Source: Streptomyces tubercidicus
Lineage (GTDB): Bacteria; Actinomycetota; Actinomycetes; Streptomycetales; Streptomycetaceae
Assembly: GCF_027497495.1 (NCBI RefSeq)
Contig: NZ_CP114205.1
Span: forward strand, 4,154,001-4,218,000
DNA: 64,000 nt
Direction: 5' to 3'
Shown here: piece by piece, positions 9,265 to 17,890 of the stretch
Position numbering within the stretch: the stretch's first letter is position 1
Layout of the letters: each line of letters starts with the position of its first letter
The notes under the pieces: model-generated
Told to the model about the DNA's origin: nothing
Seen by the model: only the letters and a program-made list of their open reading frames with translations
Databases searched by the model: none
Program-made: the position numbers and the translations under genes

Positions 9265-9839
9265 CGGCGAACCTCTCTTGCGTGTGCTGGGTGCGGCGTA
9301 TGTCCGTGACGCACGGACATGTCCCTGACCAGGACGGATACGTAAGGGTAGCGGCCGGAACCGGCCTCATCGTGGGACCCCGCGCCTTGTGTGGTGGGCC
9401 ATCCGGGGGCTGTGGCGGGGGAAAGGGTTTCGGTCGGCGCACCTGACTCCCACCGGGGAGACATCGGTCCTGCGTACGAGGTTGATCAACAATGGGAACC
9501 CCGCAGCGGTGCCTGTCTCCGTGCGGAATTTTCGATACCGGACTGCATCTTTCCCGCATCTTTCCCGCATCCTTCGCGCGAGATCCGCCGCCGTAGTAGG
9601 CGCCGAATGTCCTTACCCGGCAGCCTGATTACTCCCTCTTGGCCCCTCGTACGGTGGCGCGCGGGCCTGCCGTACCCCCGGATTCACCGTGTGTTCATGT
9701 TTGCGTTGTCATGCGGCGGATCAGCCCCTTTAGCGTCACGGCGAACCCGTGACCACGAACCGAACGACCGCGCTCGGATCCATTCGACCGCGCCCAAAAC
9801 CGTTCGAGATCGTTCGACTCCGCTGAATGAGGGGCAAAC
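9265..9839. promoter_or_regulatory. Intergenic region upstream of vWA and phoX genes
   Basis: These 575 bases carry the divergent promoters of the vWA gene and the phosphatase. I see no gene. Visible elements are a short direct repeat of GCATCTTTCCC (about 9544-9568), a candidate PHO box (9682-9699) and several CGTTCGA/ATTCGAC elements at 9755-9820, close to the phosphatase start. Confidence 0.6.
9682..9699 (+). promoter_or_regulatory. Candidate PHO box (PhoP operator)
   Basis: ATTCACC (9682-9688) and GTTCATG (9693-9699) start exactly 11 bases apart. Streptomyces PhoP binds 11-nt direct repeats whose conserved part is GTTCACC. The site lies about 150 bases upstream of a phosphatase gene, a classic Pho target. 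Both units deviate from consensus, so this is a candidate only. Confidence 0.5.
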
Positions 9840-11918
9840 GTGCGCAAGTTCCTGCCGTTGATCGGCACGCATCCTGGTGGGCGTTCGGCCATGACCTGCC
9901 GGTACCGCTGCGGCGACGCCTGTTTTCACGAGACTCCGAACACGAGCGACAACGCCTACGTCGGTGATGTCATCGCCGGTGCGCTCTCCCGGCGTTCGAT
10001 GGTGCGGGCCGCCGCGGTCGTGACCGTGGCAGCGGCCGCCGGGGGCGCGGTGGGCGGCGGCGTGGGGGCGCCGGAGGCCGTCGCGGCGCCCGTGCCCGGC
10101 CAGGCGTCCCGTGGCGGGAAGAGCGACAAGGCGGCGCGCGGACTGCGGTTCGCCACCGTGGCGCCGAACAAGACCGATGCGGTGGTCGTCCCCGAGGGGC
10201 ACGCCCAGAACATCGTCATCCGGTGGGGCGACCCGATTCTGCGCGGTGCCCCGGCCTTCGACCCGGACCGGCAGTCGGCGAAGGCGCAGGCGGGCCAGTT
10301 CGGTTACAACAACGACTACATGGCCGTACTGGACGTGCCGGGCGAGACGCACCGTCAGCTGATGGTGATCAACCACGAGTACACGGACGAGCAGCTGATG
10401 TTCGCCGGGTACGACCCGGACGCGCCGACCCGGGAGCAGGCCGAGATCGGCTGGGCGGCACACGGGCTGTCCGTGCTGGTCACCCAGGAGGAGCGGCACA
10501 GCGGGCGGCTGACGGCGGTGCACCGCCACCGGCTCAACCGGCGGATCACCGGCACCACGCCGTTCGAGGTCACCGGCCCCGCGGCGGGCAGTGATCTGCT
10601 GAAGACGTCCGCCGACCCCAAGGGGACGCGGATTCTCGGCACGCTCAACAACTGCGGCGGTGGCATCACGCCGTGGGGGACGGTGCTCTCCGGCGAGGAG
10701 AATTTCAACCAGTATTTCGCCAATGGGGGCAGTGTCACCGAGCCGACGGTGGCGGCCCGGCTCAAGCGGTACGGAATTGCCGGTGAGGCGAGCGAGCGGA
10801 AGTGGGAGCGGTTCGACAAGCGCTTCGATGTGGCGCGGGAGCCGAATGAGGTGAACCGGTTCGGATGGGTCGTGGAGATCGACCCCTACGATCCCGATTC
10901 GACGCCGCGGAAATTGACCGCGCTCGGGCGGTTCAAGCACGAGGCGGCCGAACCGCGGCTGACGGCGGACGGCCGGCCCGTTCTCTACATGGGCGATGAC
11001 GAGAAGTTCGATTACTTCTACAAGTTCGTCTCCGCCCGGCGGATGAAGCGGGGCACTTCCCGCGCCGCGCGGGAACACAACCGCACGCTGCTGGACGAGG
11101 GGACGCTCTATGTCGCCAAGTTCACCGGTGACAGTCCGGCCGGGGAGATCGACGGGTCGGGCAAGCTGCCGAAGGACGGCGAATTCGACGGTTCGGGGAA
11201 GTGGATTCCGCTGGCCAGCGGCGACACCTCGCATGTGCCGGGAATGACAGCGGAAGAGGTCTATGTCTTCACGCGGATCGCTGCCGACAAGGTGGGTGCC
11301 ACGAAGATGGACCGGCCGGAGGATGTCGAGCCCAGCCCCCGTACCGGGCGGGTCTATATCGCCCTGACCAATAACAGCGACCGGGGCAAGGCGGGCAAGG
11401 CTCCGGTGGATGAGGCCAATCCGCGCAAGGAGAACAAGCACGGGCAGATTCTGGAACTGAGTGAGCGGTGGGACGATCCGGCGGCGGACCGTTTCGACTG
11501 GCGGCTGTTCCTGGTCTGCGGTGACCCGGAGGACCCGGCCACCTATTTCGGCGGATTCCCCAAGGACCAGGTCAGCCCGATTTCCTGCCCGGACAACATC
11601 ACCTTCGATGTGCACGGAAATCTCTGGATTTCCACCGACGGAAATGCGCTGGGCAGCCATGACGGGCTGTTCGGGGTGGCGACCTCGGGGGAACGGCGGG
11701 GCGAGGTCCGGCAGTTCCTGACGGTCCCCACGGGGGCCGAGACCTGCGGGCCCGTCGTACAGGAGCGGCGGGTGATGGTCGCCGTGCAGCATCCGGGTGA
11801 GGTGGACGGGGCCAGTGTGGAGCAGCCCGCTTCGCAATGGCCGGACGGGGAAGGGGAGTTGGTCCGCCCCTCCGTGGTGAGCGTATGGCGGAAGGACGGG
11901 CGGGACATCGGCGTCTGA
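9840..11918 (+). CDS. phoX: PhoX-type alkaline phosphatase (DUF839), Tat-exported
   Basis: This 692-residue protein is a PhoX/DUF839 family phosphatase, a calcium/iron-dependent beta-propeller monoesterase secreted to scavenge phosphate. The N-terminus, RKFLPLIGTHPGGRSAMTCR, with paired cysteines nearby, is the conserved leader of actinobacterial homologues. The twin-arginine signal SRRSMVRAAAVV follows at about residue 51, then a hydrophobic Ala-rich stretch. Family segments include NHEYTDEQLMF, NNCGGGITPWGT.LSGEENFN and EPSPRTGRVYIALTNN. GTG 9840 is preceded by GAGGGGC. A candidate PHO box upstream suggests phosphate control. A strong hairpin ends the unit. Confidence 0.92.
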   Translation: MRKFLPLIGTHPGGRSAMTCRYRCGDACFHETPNTSDNAYVGDVIAGALSRRSMVRAAAVVTVAAAAGGAVGGGVGAPEAVAAPVPGQASRGGKSDKAARGLRFATVAPNKTDAVVVPEGHAQNIVIRWGDPILRGAPAFDPDRQSAKAQAGQFGYNNDYMAVLDVPGETHRQLMVINHEYTDEQLMFAGYDPDAPTREQAEIGWAAHGLSVLVTQEERHSGRLTAVHRHRLNRRITGTTPFEVTGPAAGSDLLKTSADPKGTRILGTLNNCGGGITPWGTVLSGEENFNQYFANGGSVTEPTVAARLKRYGIAGEASERKWERFDKRFDVAREPNEVNRFGWVVEIDPYDPDSTPRKLTALGRFKHEAAEPRLTADGRPVLYMGDDEKFDYFYKFVSARRMKRGTSRAAREHNRTLLDEGTLYVAKFTGDSPAGEIDGSGKLPKDGEFDGSGKWIPLASGDTSHVPGMTAEEVYVFTRIAADKVGATKMDRPEDVEPSPRTGRVYIALTNNSDRGKAGKAPVDEANPRKENKHGQILELSERWDDPAADRFDWRLFLVCGDPEDPATYFGGFPKDQVSPISCPDNITFDVHGNLWISTDGNALGSHDGLFGVATSGERRGEVRQFLTVPTGAETCGPVVQERRVMVAVQHPGEVDGASVEQPASQWPDGEGELVRPSVVSVWRKDGRDIGV

Positions 11919-11932
11919 CGCGACGCCGGGGG

Positions 11933-11968
11933 CCCGTGGGACGGGGGGCCGCATCCCCGTCCCACGGG
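11933..11968. terminator. Hairpin terminator after phoX
   Basis: A 14-bp perfect stem (11933-11946 with 11955-11968) with an 8-base loop follows 14 bases after the phoX stop. Confidence 0.8.
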
Positions 11969-12223
11969 GCGTTCTCCCGTCCCGCGCTCGCCCGTTCGCC
12001 CCATGACGCGCCCGGCGCCCCTCCCCTGCCCCCGGCACATCACGCCGGGGAAACGATGTGGCAAGAGCAGGGTAAGAAGTGTGTCGCTCAGCTATCCGAT
12101 GCGCAGGTGTGCCCATCTTCTCCGGTGACCATTGTCCGGAGCCGTCCGTTGTGCCTAGGGGGCATCCCCAGGCGGCCGGTGAAGAGGCAAGAACCTTTCG
12201 AGCGTGACGGGAGATGTGGGCGC

Positions 12224-13525
12224 ATGGGGCTGACCAGTCAGTCGCTCGAATACACGGTGATCGTGCTGGCGGTGGCCTGTGTGGCCGCCACGGTCTGGCT
12301 CTGGCCCCGGCTGGCGCGGCGCGGGGTGGGAGCCGTCCTCGGCAGGCTGGGCGCGATCCTGGTCACCCAGGTGTCGATCGTGTGTGCGCTCGCTCTCGCC
12401 GTGAACACGAACTACGAGTTCTACGGCAACTGGGACGAACTGCTCGGCAACACCGACGAGGCACCGGCCGCCGTGAGCCAGGGCGGCGGGCAGTACACCT
12501 CGGTCGGCAACCTCAAGGGCGGACTGGTCCAGCCGGCCGGTCCGCAGGGGCTCGACCGGGTGAGCGGACTGCCCAAGGGGCCCGCCGACCGGGTGGGCAA
12601 GGTCGAGTCGGTGAAGATCGTCGGCCGTCGCAGCCGGGCCATCAACCCGGGCTTCGTCTATCTGCCGCCGCAGTACTTCCAGCAGCAGTTCCGCCGCCAG
12701 CGGTTCCCCGTCATGGTCGTCATCAGCGGCTACCCCGGCGGGATCATGAACCTCGCGCAGCACCTCCAGGTGCCGCAGAACGCGGGCCGGCTGATCGCGC
12801 AGGGCAAGATGCAGCCGACCGTGATCGTGATGGTCCGGCCGACGATCGCTCCGCCGCGTGACACCGAGTGTGTGGATGTGCCGGGCGGGCCGCAGGCGGA
12901 GACGTTCTTCACCAAGGATCTGCCGGACGCCATGAAGTCGGCCTACCGGGTGGGCCGGGACTCCAGTGCCTGGGGCGCGTTCGGCTACTCGTCCGGTGGT
13001 ACCTGCTCGCTCCAGCTGGCGATGCGCAACCCGAAGATCTACACCTCGGCGGTCTCGCTCTCCGGTGACTACGCGATCAAGGACGACCTGACCACCGGCA
13101 GCCTCTTCGGCCCCGGCCCGGAGGGCGCCCGGCGCGAGCGCGAGCACGATCTGCTGTGGCGGCTGAAGCACCTGCCCGCGCCGCAGGTCTCCGCGCTGGT
13201 GGCCAGCAGCCGTAAGGGCGAGGCGGATTACGGCGACACCATGAAGTTCCTGCGGGCGGCCAAGTCGCCGATGACGGTCGACTCGATCATCCTGCCGCAG
13301 GGCAGCCACCAGTTCACGACCTGGCGTCGGGAGGTCGCACCGGCGCTGGAGTGGCAGAGCCAGCAGCTGACGTTCCCGCAGGACACCGAGCCGCTCCCGC
13401 AGCGCAAGCCGGGCACGGCGAAGGGCGGCGCCCCGGGACAGCGGACCACACCGTCCCCGGCGCCGTCGGCGTCCGACGACAACAAGGGACACCGCCGGGT
13501 GGAGGCGGAGCGCCCCCAGGGGTGA
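12224..13525 (+). CDS. Membrane-anchored alpha/beta-hydrolase, esterase D / antigen 85 type
   Basis: About 433 residues. The N-terminal 65 residues hold two hydrophobic helices (TVIVLAVACVAATVWLW and AILVTQVSIVCALALAV), so the enzyme should be membrane tethered with its catalytic domain outside. The hydrolase domain matches the putative esterase family related to mycolyltransferase antigen 85: nucleophile motif GYSSG with Ser256, oxyanion-like VVISGYPGG, and a C-terminal GSHQFTTW that supplies the catalytic His. A Pro/Ser/Thr-rich tail ends the protein. I chose ATG 12224 because it leads directly into the first membrane helix, although earlier in-frame starts exist. The substrate is unknown. 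Confidence 0.85.
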   Translation: MGLTSQSLEYTVIVLAVACVAATVWLWPRLARRGVGAVLGRLGAILVTQVSIVCALALAVNTNYEFYGNWDELLGNTDEAPAAVSQGGGQYTSVGNLKGGLVQPAGPQGLDRVSGLPKGPADRVGKVESVKIVGRRSRAINPGFVYLPPQYFQQQFRRQRFPVMVVISGYPGGIMNLAQHLQVPQNAGRLIAQGKMQPTVIVMVRPTIAPPRDTECVDVPGGPQAETFFTKDLPDAMKSAYRVGRDSSAWGAFGYSSGGTCSLQLAMRNPKIYTSAVSLSGDYAIKDDLTTGSLFGPGPEGARREREHDLLWRLKHLPAPQVSALVASSRKGEADYGDTMKFLRAAKSPMTVDSIILPQGSHQFTTWRREVAPALEWQSQQLTFPQDTEPLPQRKPGTAKGGAPGQRTTPSPAPSASDDNKGHRRVEAERPQG

Positions 13526-13540
13526 GCCGCGAGTGAGCCG

Positions 13541-13574
13541 AACAGGGGCGCCGGAGTGGTCCGGCGCCCCTGTT
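13541..13574. terminator. Hairpin terminator after the esterase
   Basis: A perfect 15-bp stem (13541-13555 with 13560-13574) and a 4-base loop sit just after the esterase stop. Confidence 0.85.
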
Positions 13575-13695
13575 GCGTGTGTGCCGCCGAGGGCCGCCGA
13601 CGGTCCGGGGCCGGGCCGCGCCGCATGATCCGGGGCACCTCGGGTAACCGGGATGTCCTCGGGCGCACCGTCCGTCACGCACACCGGGAGTTCCC

Positions 13696-14265
13696 ATGGC
13701 GCATACGCGAGAGGGCGACGAGGCAGCCTGGTCACCGGTGGCCGCGCGGGCCCCGTTGGCGGTCCGGATTCTGCTGCTGGTGCTGGCTTTCGCCGCGATG
13801 GTGGCGTTCGCGGCGGCGCTGGCACGGGTCACGCTGACCCCGTCGGCGGTGTCGGTGCCGCTGACCCACCCCAACCTCAGCCCCGGCGACTCGATCCGGG
13901 GCTACCTCGGGCAGCCGCAGCCGGCCGACACCGTCAAACAGCTCGGCGGCAATGTCCTGCTGGGCCTGCCGTTCGGGGTGCTGCTGCCGGTGCTGGTGCC
14001 GCGGGCCCGGGGCCTGGTGCGGGTGGGGGCGGCGACCGCGCTGGTGATGCTGCTGGTGGAGCTGGTGCAGGGGGCGCTGATCACCGGCCGGGCGTTCGAC
14101 ATCGACGATGTGATCCTCAACTGCGCCGGGGCCCTGATCGGTTATCTGCTGCTGGGGCGGCGGCTGGGCCGGGCCGTGCACCCACGGCGCCGGCACTGGT
14201 GGCACCGGCTCGGCGCCAGGGGGACGGCGGGTCCGGTCAAGGCCCCCGGTACCGGCACGGGGTGA
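13696..14265 (+). CDS. VanZ-like membrane protein
   Basis: This 189-residue integral membrane protein has the VanZ-like fold: a first hydrophobic helix at about 20-40, then NVLLGLPFGVLLPVL, a further helix carrying LVELVQGALITGRAFDIDD, and a last helix with NCAGALIGYLL. The polar residues in LVELVQ and the DIDD loop are typical of the family. VanZ proteins protect against teicoplanin in enterococci; most actinobacterial homologues have no proven role. ATG 13696 has GGGAG upstream. The gene is monocistronic and convergent with the deacetylase gene. Confidence 0.85.
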   Translation: MAHTREGDEAAWSPVAARAPLAVRILLLVLAFAAMVAFAAALARVTLTPSAVSVPLTHPNLSPGDSIRGYLGQPQPADTVKQLGGNVLLGLPFGVLLPVLVPRARGLVRVGAATALVMLLVELVQGALITGRAFDIDDVILNCAGALIGYLLLGRRLGRAVHPRRRHWWHRLGARGTAGPVKAPGTGTG

Positions 14266-14301
14266 CGGCGGGCCAATACGGGCACCGGGCGTGGAGTGCG
14301 C

Positions 14302-15117
14302 TCAGGGCCGGTAGACCATTCCCGGCTCCGGCTTCGCCGGGGAGAGCAGCTGGGAGACCGTGACGACCGTGTAGCCGCGCTTCTTCAGCTCCTTGAGGAT
14401 GCCGGGAACGGCCGGCACGGTTCCCTTGTAGATGTCGTGCAGCAGGATGATGCCGTCGCGTTCGGTCTGTTCGAGCACCCGCTTGGTGATCAGGGCCGAG
14501 TCGTTGGTCTGGTAGTCCTTGGCGGTCACGCTCCACAGGACCTGTGCCAGGCCGAGGTCCTTGCTGATCTTGGAGACGGATTCGTCGGTCCTGCCCTGCG
14601 GTGGGCGCATCAGCGTGGGCGTCTTGCCAGTGATCTTGTGGACCGCCTCCTGGAGGCGGGACATCTCGCGCTTGGCCGCGGCGGGCGAAATATCCGTCAG
14701 GATCTGGTGTGACCAGGTGTGATTGGCCAGCTCATGGCCCTCGGCGTCGATCCGCTTCACCTCGGCGGGGCGCTTGGCGACATGGTTCTCGCCGAGCATG
14801 AAGAAGGTCGCGTGGACCTTCTCCTCCTTGAGGATGTCCAGCAGGCGGTTGGTGTTCTCGCTGGGGCCCGCGTCGAAGGTGAGCGCGACGCACTTGGCCT
14901 TGCGGCAGTCGACGTCGTTCCCCCGGGCCTTGCCGTCCTTGGCCTTGGCGTCCGCGGTGTCCTTCTTCTTGACCTCGGCCGCCGGTGCGTCGGCGCGGGC
15001 GTCGGCCGGGGCGGTGACGTCGTAGGTGGTGCAGCCGCTGAGGGCCAGGACCAGGGACGTGGCCGTCAGCAGCCCGGCTATGGAGGTGCGGCGGGCCGCG
15101 GACATCGGCTTCGGCAT
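14302..15117 (-). CDS. Lipoprotein polysaccharide deacetylase (NodB/CE4)
   Basis: About 271 residues. The N-terminus is a lipoprotein signal with lipobox LSGC (ALSGCTT), followed by a charged Ala/Asp/Lys linker to residue 75. The NodB domain has motif 1 as TFDAGPS, motif 2 as NHTWSH, motif 3 as RPPQGR, motif 4 with the WSV tryptophan and motif 5 as ILLHDI. The second Asp of canonical TFDDGP is Ala, so one metal ligand may be altered, though catalytic Asp and both His remain. The enzyme should deacetylate peptidoglycan or another envelope glycan at the outer membrane face. ATG 15117 begins the signal peptide; upstream codons would destroy it. Confidence 0.88.
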   Translation of the reverse strand: MPKPMSAARRTSIAGLLTATSLVLALSGCTTYDVTAPADARADAPAAEVKKKDTADAKAKDGKARGNDVDCRKAKCVALTFDAGPSENTNRLLDILKEEKVHATFFMLGENHVAKRPAEVKRIDAEGHELANHTWSHQILTDISPAAAKREMSRLQEAVHKITGKTPTLMRPPQGRTDESVSKISKDLGLAQVLWSVTAKDYQTNDSALITKRVLEQTERDGIILLHDIYKGTVPAVPGILKELKKRGYTVVTVSQLLSPAKPEPGMVYRP

Positions 15118-15258
15118 GGGGCCTCTTTTCGAACGCGGGCGGGGCGAAAGCGAGCCCCTGACCAGCGCTTTTGTGCGTGGTGAAGGTGGCGCGGGCCGGG
15201 CGGTGACCCGCGCCGCGCCGACCCTCGGTGACAGCGGTCGTCGGAACTCGGAGGGAAC

Positions 15259-15315
15259 TATACACACGTAGTACACACGCGATTTATACGTGGGGTGTGT
15301 ACCTGCGGTGTGTAG
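15259..15315. promoter_or_regulatory. Nested inverted repeats, probable operator
   Basis: The divergent intergenic region contains GTACACAC (15271-15278) inverted as GTGTGTAC (15295-15302). Outside these lie TACACAC (15261-15267) and GTGTGTAG (15308-15315), giving four alternating half-sites around an AT-rich core (GATTTATACG) that could hold a -10 element. This suggests a repressor controlling the deacetylase, the transporter operon or both. The protein is not identifiable. Confidence 0.55.
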
Positions 15316-15442
15316 ATGGGCCGTGGAGGTGGCGGGGCGAGTGAGAGGGAGCGGGCGGGAGGTGCGGGGGCGGCTGTCCGCGCTCACCCCGATCGGACGC
15401 GTCCGCCGCGACACCCCGCCCCCGCCGCGATGGACTCGTACC

Positions 15443-16189
15443 GTGACCGCACCGCCGCCGGACGACTGTCTGGCGCACAACGACTGGATCTGCGGCGACT
15501 ACCTGAGCACCCGTCGGCAGATCCTGCTCGACGCGCTCATACAGCACCTCCAGCTGACGGTGTCCTCGGTGGCGCTCGGGCTGGTGATCGCGGTCCCGCT
15601 GGCGCTGCTGGCCCGCCGCAGACGCTGGACGGTCGGGCCGGTGCTCGGCATCACCACCGTGATCTACACGATCCCGTCGCTGGCGATGTTCTCGCTGCTG
15701 CTGCCGCTCTACGGGCTGTCCGCCACCCTCGTGGTGGTCGGCCTCGCGCTGTACTCCCTCACCCTGCTCGTACGGAACATCCTGGCGGGGCTGGACGGCG
15801 TCCCCGCCGAGGCCACGGAAGCCGCCCGGGGCATGGGGTACGGGCCGATGCGGCAACTGCTGACCGTCGAACTGCCGCTGGCCGTACCGGCGGCGATGGC
15901 CGGGCTGCGGATCGCCACGGTCTCGGCGGTCGCGCTCACCACCGTCGGCGCCATCGTCGGATACGGCGGACTGGGCAACCTCATCTACGCCGGGATGAAC
16001 TCCTTCTTCAAGGCGCAGGTGCTCACCGCGTCCGTGCTCTGTGTGCTCATCGCGGTCGTCTTCGATCTGCTGCTGCTCGGCGTGGAACGGCTGCTCACCC
16101 CCTGGCGCCGGGCGAGCCGGCGGGCGCGGGTACGGACCCGGGCCGCCGGACCGAAGCGCCTGGTCGCGGCCCTCGGACGGCGGACATGA
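15443..16189 (+). CDS. Osmoprotectant ABC transporter permease 1
   Basis: About 248 residues and six membrane helices, of the OpuCB/ProW (BPD_transp_1) family that imports glycine betaine, choline or carnitine. The N-terminus CLAHNDWICGDYLSTRRQ is typical of actinobacterial homologues. The EAA loop that contacts the ATPase is seen at PAEATEAARGMGYGPMRQLL. GTG 15443 fits family alignment better than upstream starts, which would add a basic, Pro-rich stretch. The stop overlaps the next start (ATGA), so translation is coupled. Confidence 0.88.
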   Translation: MTAPPPDDCLAHNDWICGDYLSTRRQILLDALIQHLQLTVSSVALGLVIAVPLALLARRRRWTVGPVLGITTVIYTIPSLAMFSLLLPLYGLSATLVVVGLALYSLTLLVRNILAGLDGVPAEATEAARGMGYGPMRQLLTVELPLAVPAAMAGLRIATVSAVALTTVGAIVGYGGLGNLIYAGMNSFFKAQVLTASVLCVLIAVVFDLLLLGVERLLTPWRRASRRARVRTRAAGPKRLVAALGRRT

Positions 16190-16860
16190 ACACCGTCTCC
16201 GCGGTCTGGGGATGGCTGACCACCGCCACCAACTGGTCCGGTGAGAACGGCGTCTGGCACCGCCTCGAACAGCACCTGGTGCTCACCTTCGCCTGCCTGG
16301 TCATCAGCGCCCTGATCGCGCTGCCGGTCGCCCTGACCCTCGGCCACCTCGGCCGCGGCGGGGCGCTGGCCGTCAACCTCGCCAACATCGGCCGCGCGGT
16401 GCCGACCTTCGCCGTACTCGTCCTGCTGCTGCTCACTCCGATTGGACGGCACGGGCAGTGGCCGACCATCATCGCGCTGGTGTTGTTCGCCATTCCGCCG
16501 CTGCTGACCAATGCGTATGTCGGGATGCGTGAGGTGGACCAGAACGTGGTGCGGGCCGCACGGGGCATGGGGATGACCGGCACCCAGCTGGTGTGGCGGG
16601 TCGAAGTGCCGCTCGCCTTTCCGCTCGTGCTGACCGGTATCCGGATCGCCGCGGTCCAGCTGGTGGCCACCGCCACGCTCGCCGCGCTGGTGGGCGGCGG
16701 CGGGCTCGGCCGGATCATCACCGCCGGATTCAACCTGGCCAGCACCCCGCAGGTGGTCGCCGGAGCGGTGCTGGTCGCGGTGTTCGCACTGCTGATGGAG
16801 GCCGCCTTCGAGCTGGCGCAGCGGTGGGCACCGGGGTGGGCACGCGGACGGGCCCGATGA
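16186..16860 (+). CDS. Osmoprotectant ABC transporter permease 2
   Basis: This second BPD_transp_1 permease (about 224 residues) is the OpuCD/ProZ-type partner. Its EAA loop reads DQNVVRAARGMGMTGTQL. Hydrophobic segments include HLVLTFACLVISALIALPVAL and two helices before the C-terminus. It starts inside the stop of permease 1 and its own stop overlaps the binding-protein start, so the three genes form one tightly coupled operon. Confidence 0.88.
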   Translation: MNTVSAVWGWLTTATNWSGENGVWHRLEQHLVLTFACLVISALIALPVALTLGHLGRGGALAVNLANIGRAVPTFAVLVLLLLTPIGRHGQWPTIIALVLFAIPPLLTNAYVGMREVDQNVVRAARGMGMTGTQLVWRVEVPLAFPLVLTGIRIAAVQLVATATLAALVGGGGLGRIITAGFNLASTPQVVAGAVLVAVFALLMEAAFELAQRWAPGWARGRAR

Positions 16861-17807
16861 GGGCCGCGGTGGCGGCCGTGGGGGCCGTCGCCCTGCTCGC
16901 GTTGTCGTCCTGTGCCGGTGGCCCCTCCCTGGAGACCCGCTCCGCGATCACCGCCTCCCCCGGCGACAGCCACGAACTGACCATCGGCTCGGCCGGCTTC
17001 ACCGAGAGCGAGCTGCTCGCCCAGATGTACGCGGCGCTGCTCGATCACGCCGGATACCGGACGCGTGTCGTGACCGTCGGCAACCGCGAGCTGTACGAAC
17101 CCGCCTTGGAGGCGGGGCAGATCGATGTCGTGCCCGAGTACGCCGCCACCTTCGCGGACTGGCTCAACGCCAAGAAGAAGGGCTCCAAGGCGGCCCCGGT
17201 GGCCTCGCCCGACATCGGCGCCACCATGACCGCGCTGCGCAAGCTCGCCGGTCCGCGCGGACTGACCGTGCTTCCGGCCGGGCGGGCCGTCGACCAGAAC
17301 GCCTTCGCGGTGAGCGCCGCCTACGCGCGCAAGCACTACCTCAAGACCCTCAGCGATCTCGGGCGCGCCAAGCTTCCGGTGCGGCTTGCCGCGGGCGATG
17401 AGTGCGTCCAGCGGCCGTTCTGCGCGCCGGGGCTGAAGAAGCGGTACGGGATCAACATCACCGCGATCGACCCGAAGGGTGTCGGGACCACGCCCGCCAA
17501 GCAGGCCGTGCAGACCGGCAAGGACCAGATGGTGCTCACCACCAGCACCGATGCCACTCTTGACCAGTTCGGCCTGGTGCTGCTCACCGATGACAAGAAG
17601 CTGCAGAACGCCGATTACGTGATCCCCGTCGTGAACCGTGCCCGTGCGGGCAGCGAAGGGCCGGCCGCCGCGCTCAACCGCCTCAACAAGGTGCTGACCA
17701 CTGCCGACCTGGCGTACCTCAATGAGCAGGTGGACAGCTGGCGGCGGCTGCCGGCGGATGTGGCGCGCAACTACCTGAAATCCAAAGGGCTGTTGCCCCA
17801 GCGGTGA
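16857..17807 (+). CDS. Osmoprotectant ABC transporter substrate-binding lipoprotein
   Basis: About 316 residues with a lipoprotein signal ending in lipobox LSSC. The remainder is an OpuAC-type (type II periplasmic fold) binding domain: GSAGFTESELLAQMYAALL near the N-terminus, and VGNRELYEPALEAGQIDVVPEY, the conserved segment of the glycine betaine/carnitine/choline-binding ProX/OpuCC family. The protein should sit on the outer face of the membrane and deliver osmolyte to the two permeases encoded just upstream. The ATG overlaps the previous stop. Confidence 0.9.
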   Translation: MRAAVAAVGAVALLALSSCAGGPSLETRSAITASPGDSHELTIGSAGFTESELLAQMYAALLDHAGYRTRVVTVGNRELYEPALEAGQIDVVPEYAATFADWLNAKKKGSKAAPVASPDIGATMTALRKLAGPRGLTVLPAGRAVDQNAFAVSAAYARKHYLKTLSDLGRAKLPVRLAAGDECVQRPFCAPGLKKRYGINITAIDPKGVGTTPAKQAVQTGKDQMVLTTSTDATLDQFGLVLLTDDKKLQNADYVIPVVNRARAGSEGPAAALNRLNKVLTTADLAYLNEQVDSWRRLPADVARNYLKSKGLLPQR

Positions 17808-17817
17808 CAGGGCCGGT

Positions 17818-17831
17818 GTTTCACGTGAAAC
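17818..17831. promoter_or_regulatory. parS: parS site 2 (perfect)
   Basis: A perfect GTTTCACGTGAAAC inside a 22-bp palindrome (17814-17835), between convergent transporter genes. The palindrome may also terminate transcription from both sides. Confidence 0.92.
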
Positions 17832-17855
17832 ACCGCGCAGGGAGGCAGGGCCGGC

Positions 17856-17869
17856 GTTTCACGTGAAAC
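17856..17869. promoter_or_regulatory. parS: parS site 3 (perfect)
   Basis: A second perfect GTTTCACGTGAAAC within a 20-bp palindrome (17853-17872), only 38 bases from site 2 centre to centre. A doublet this close should bind ParB strongly. Confidence 0.92.
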
Positions 17870-17890
17870 GCCCCACCCCCTCCCAGCCGC

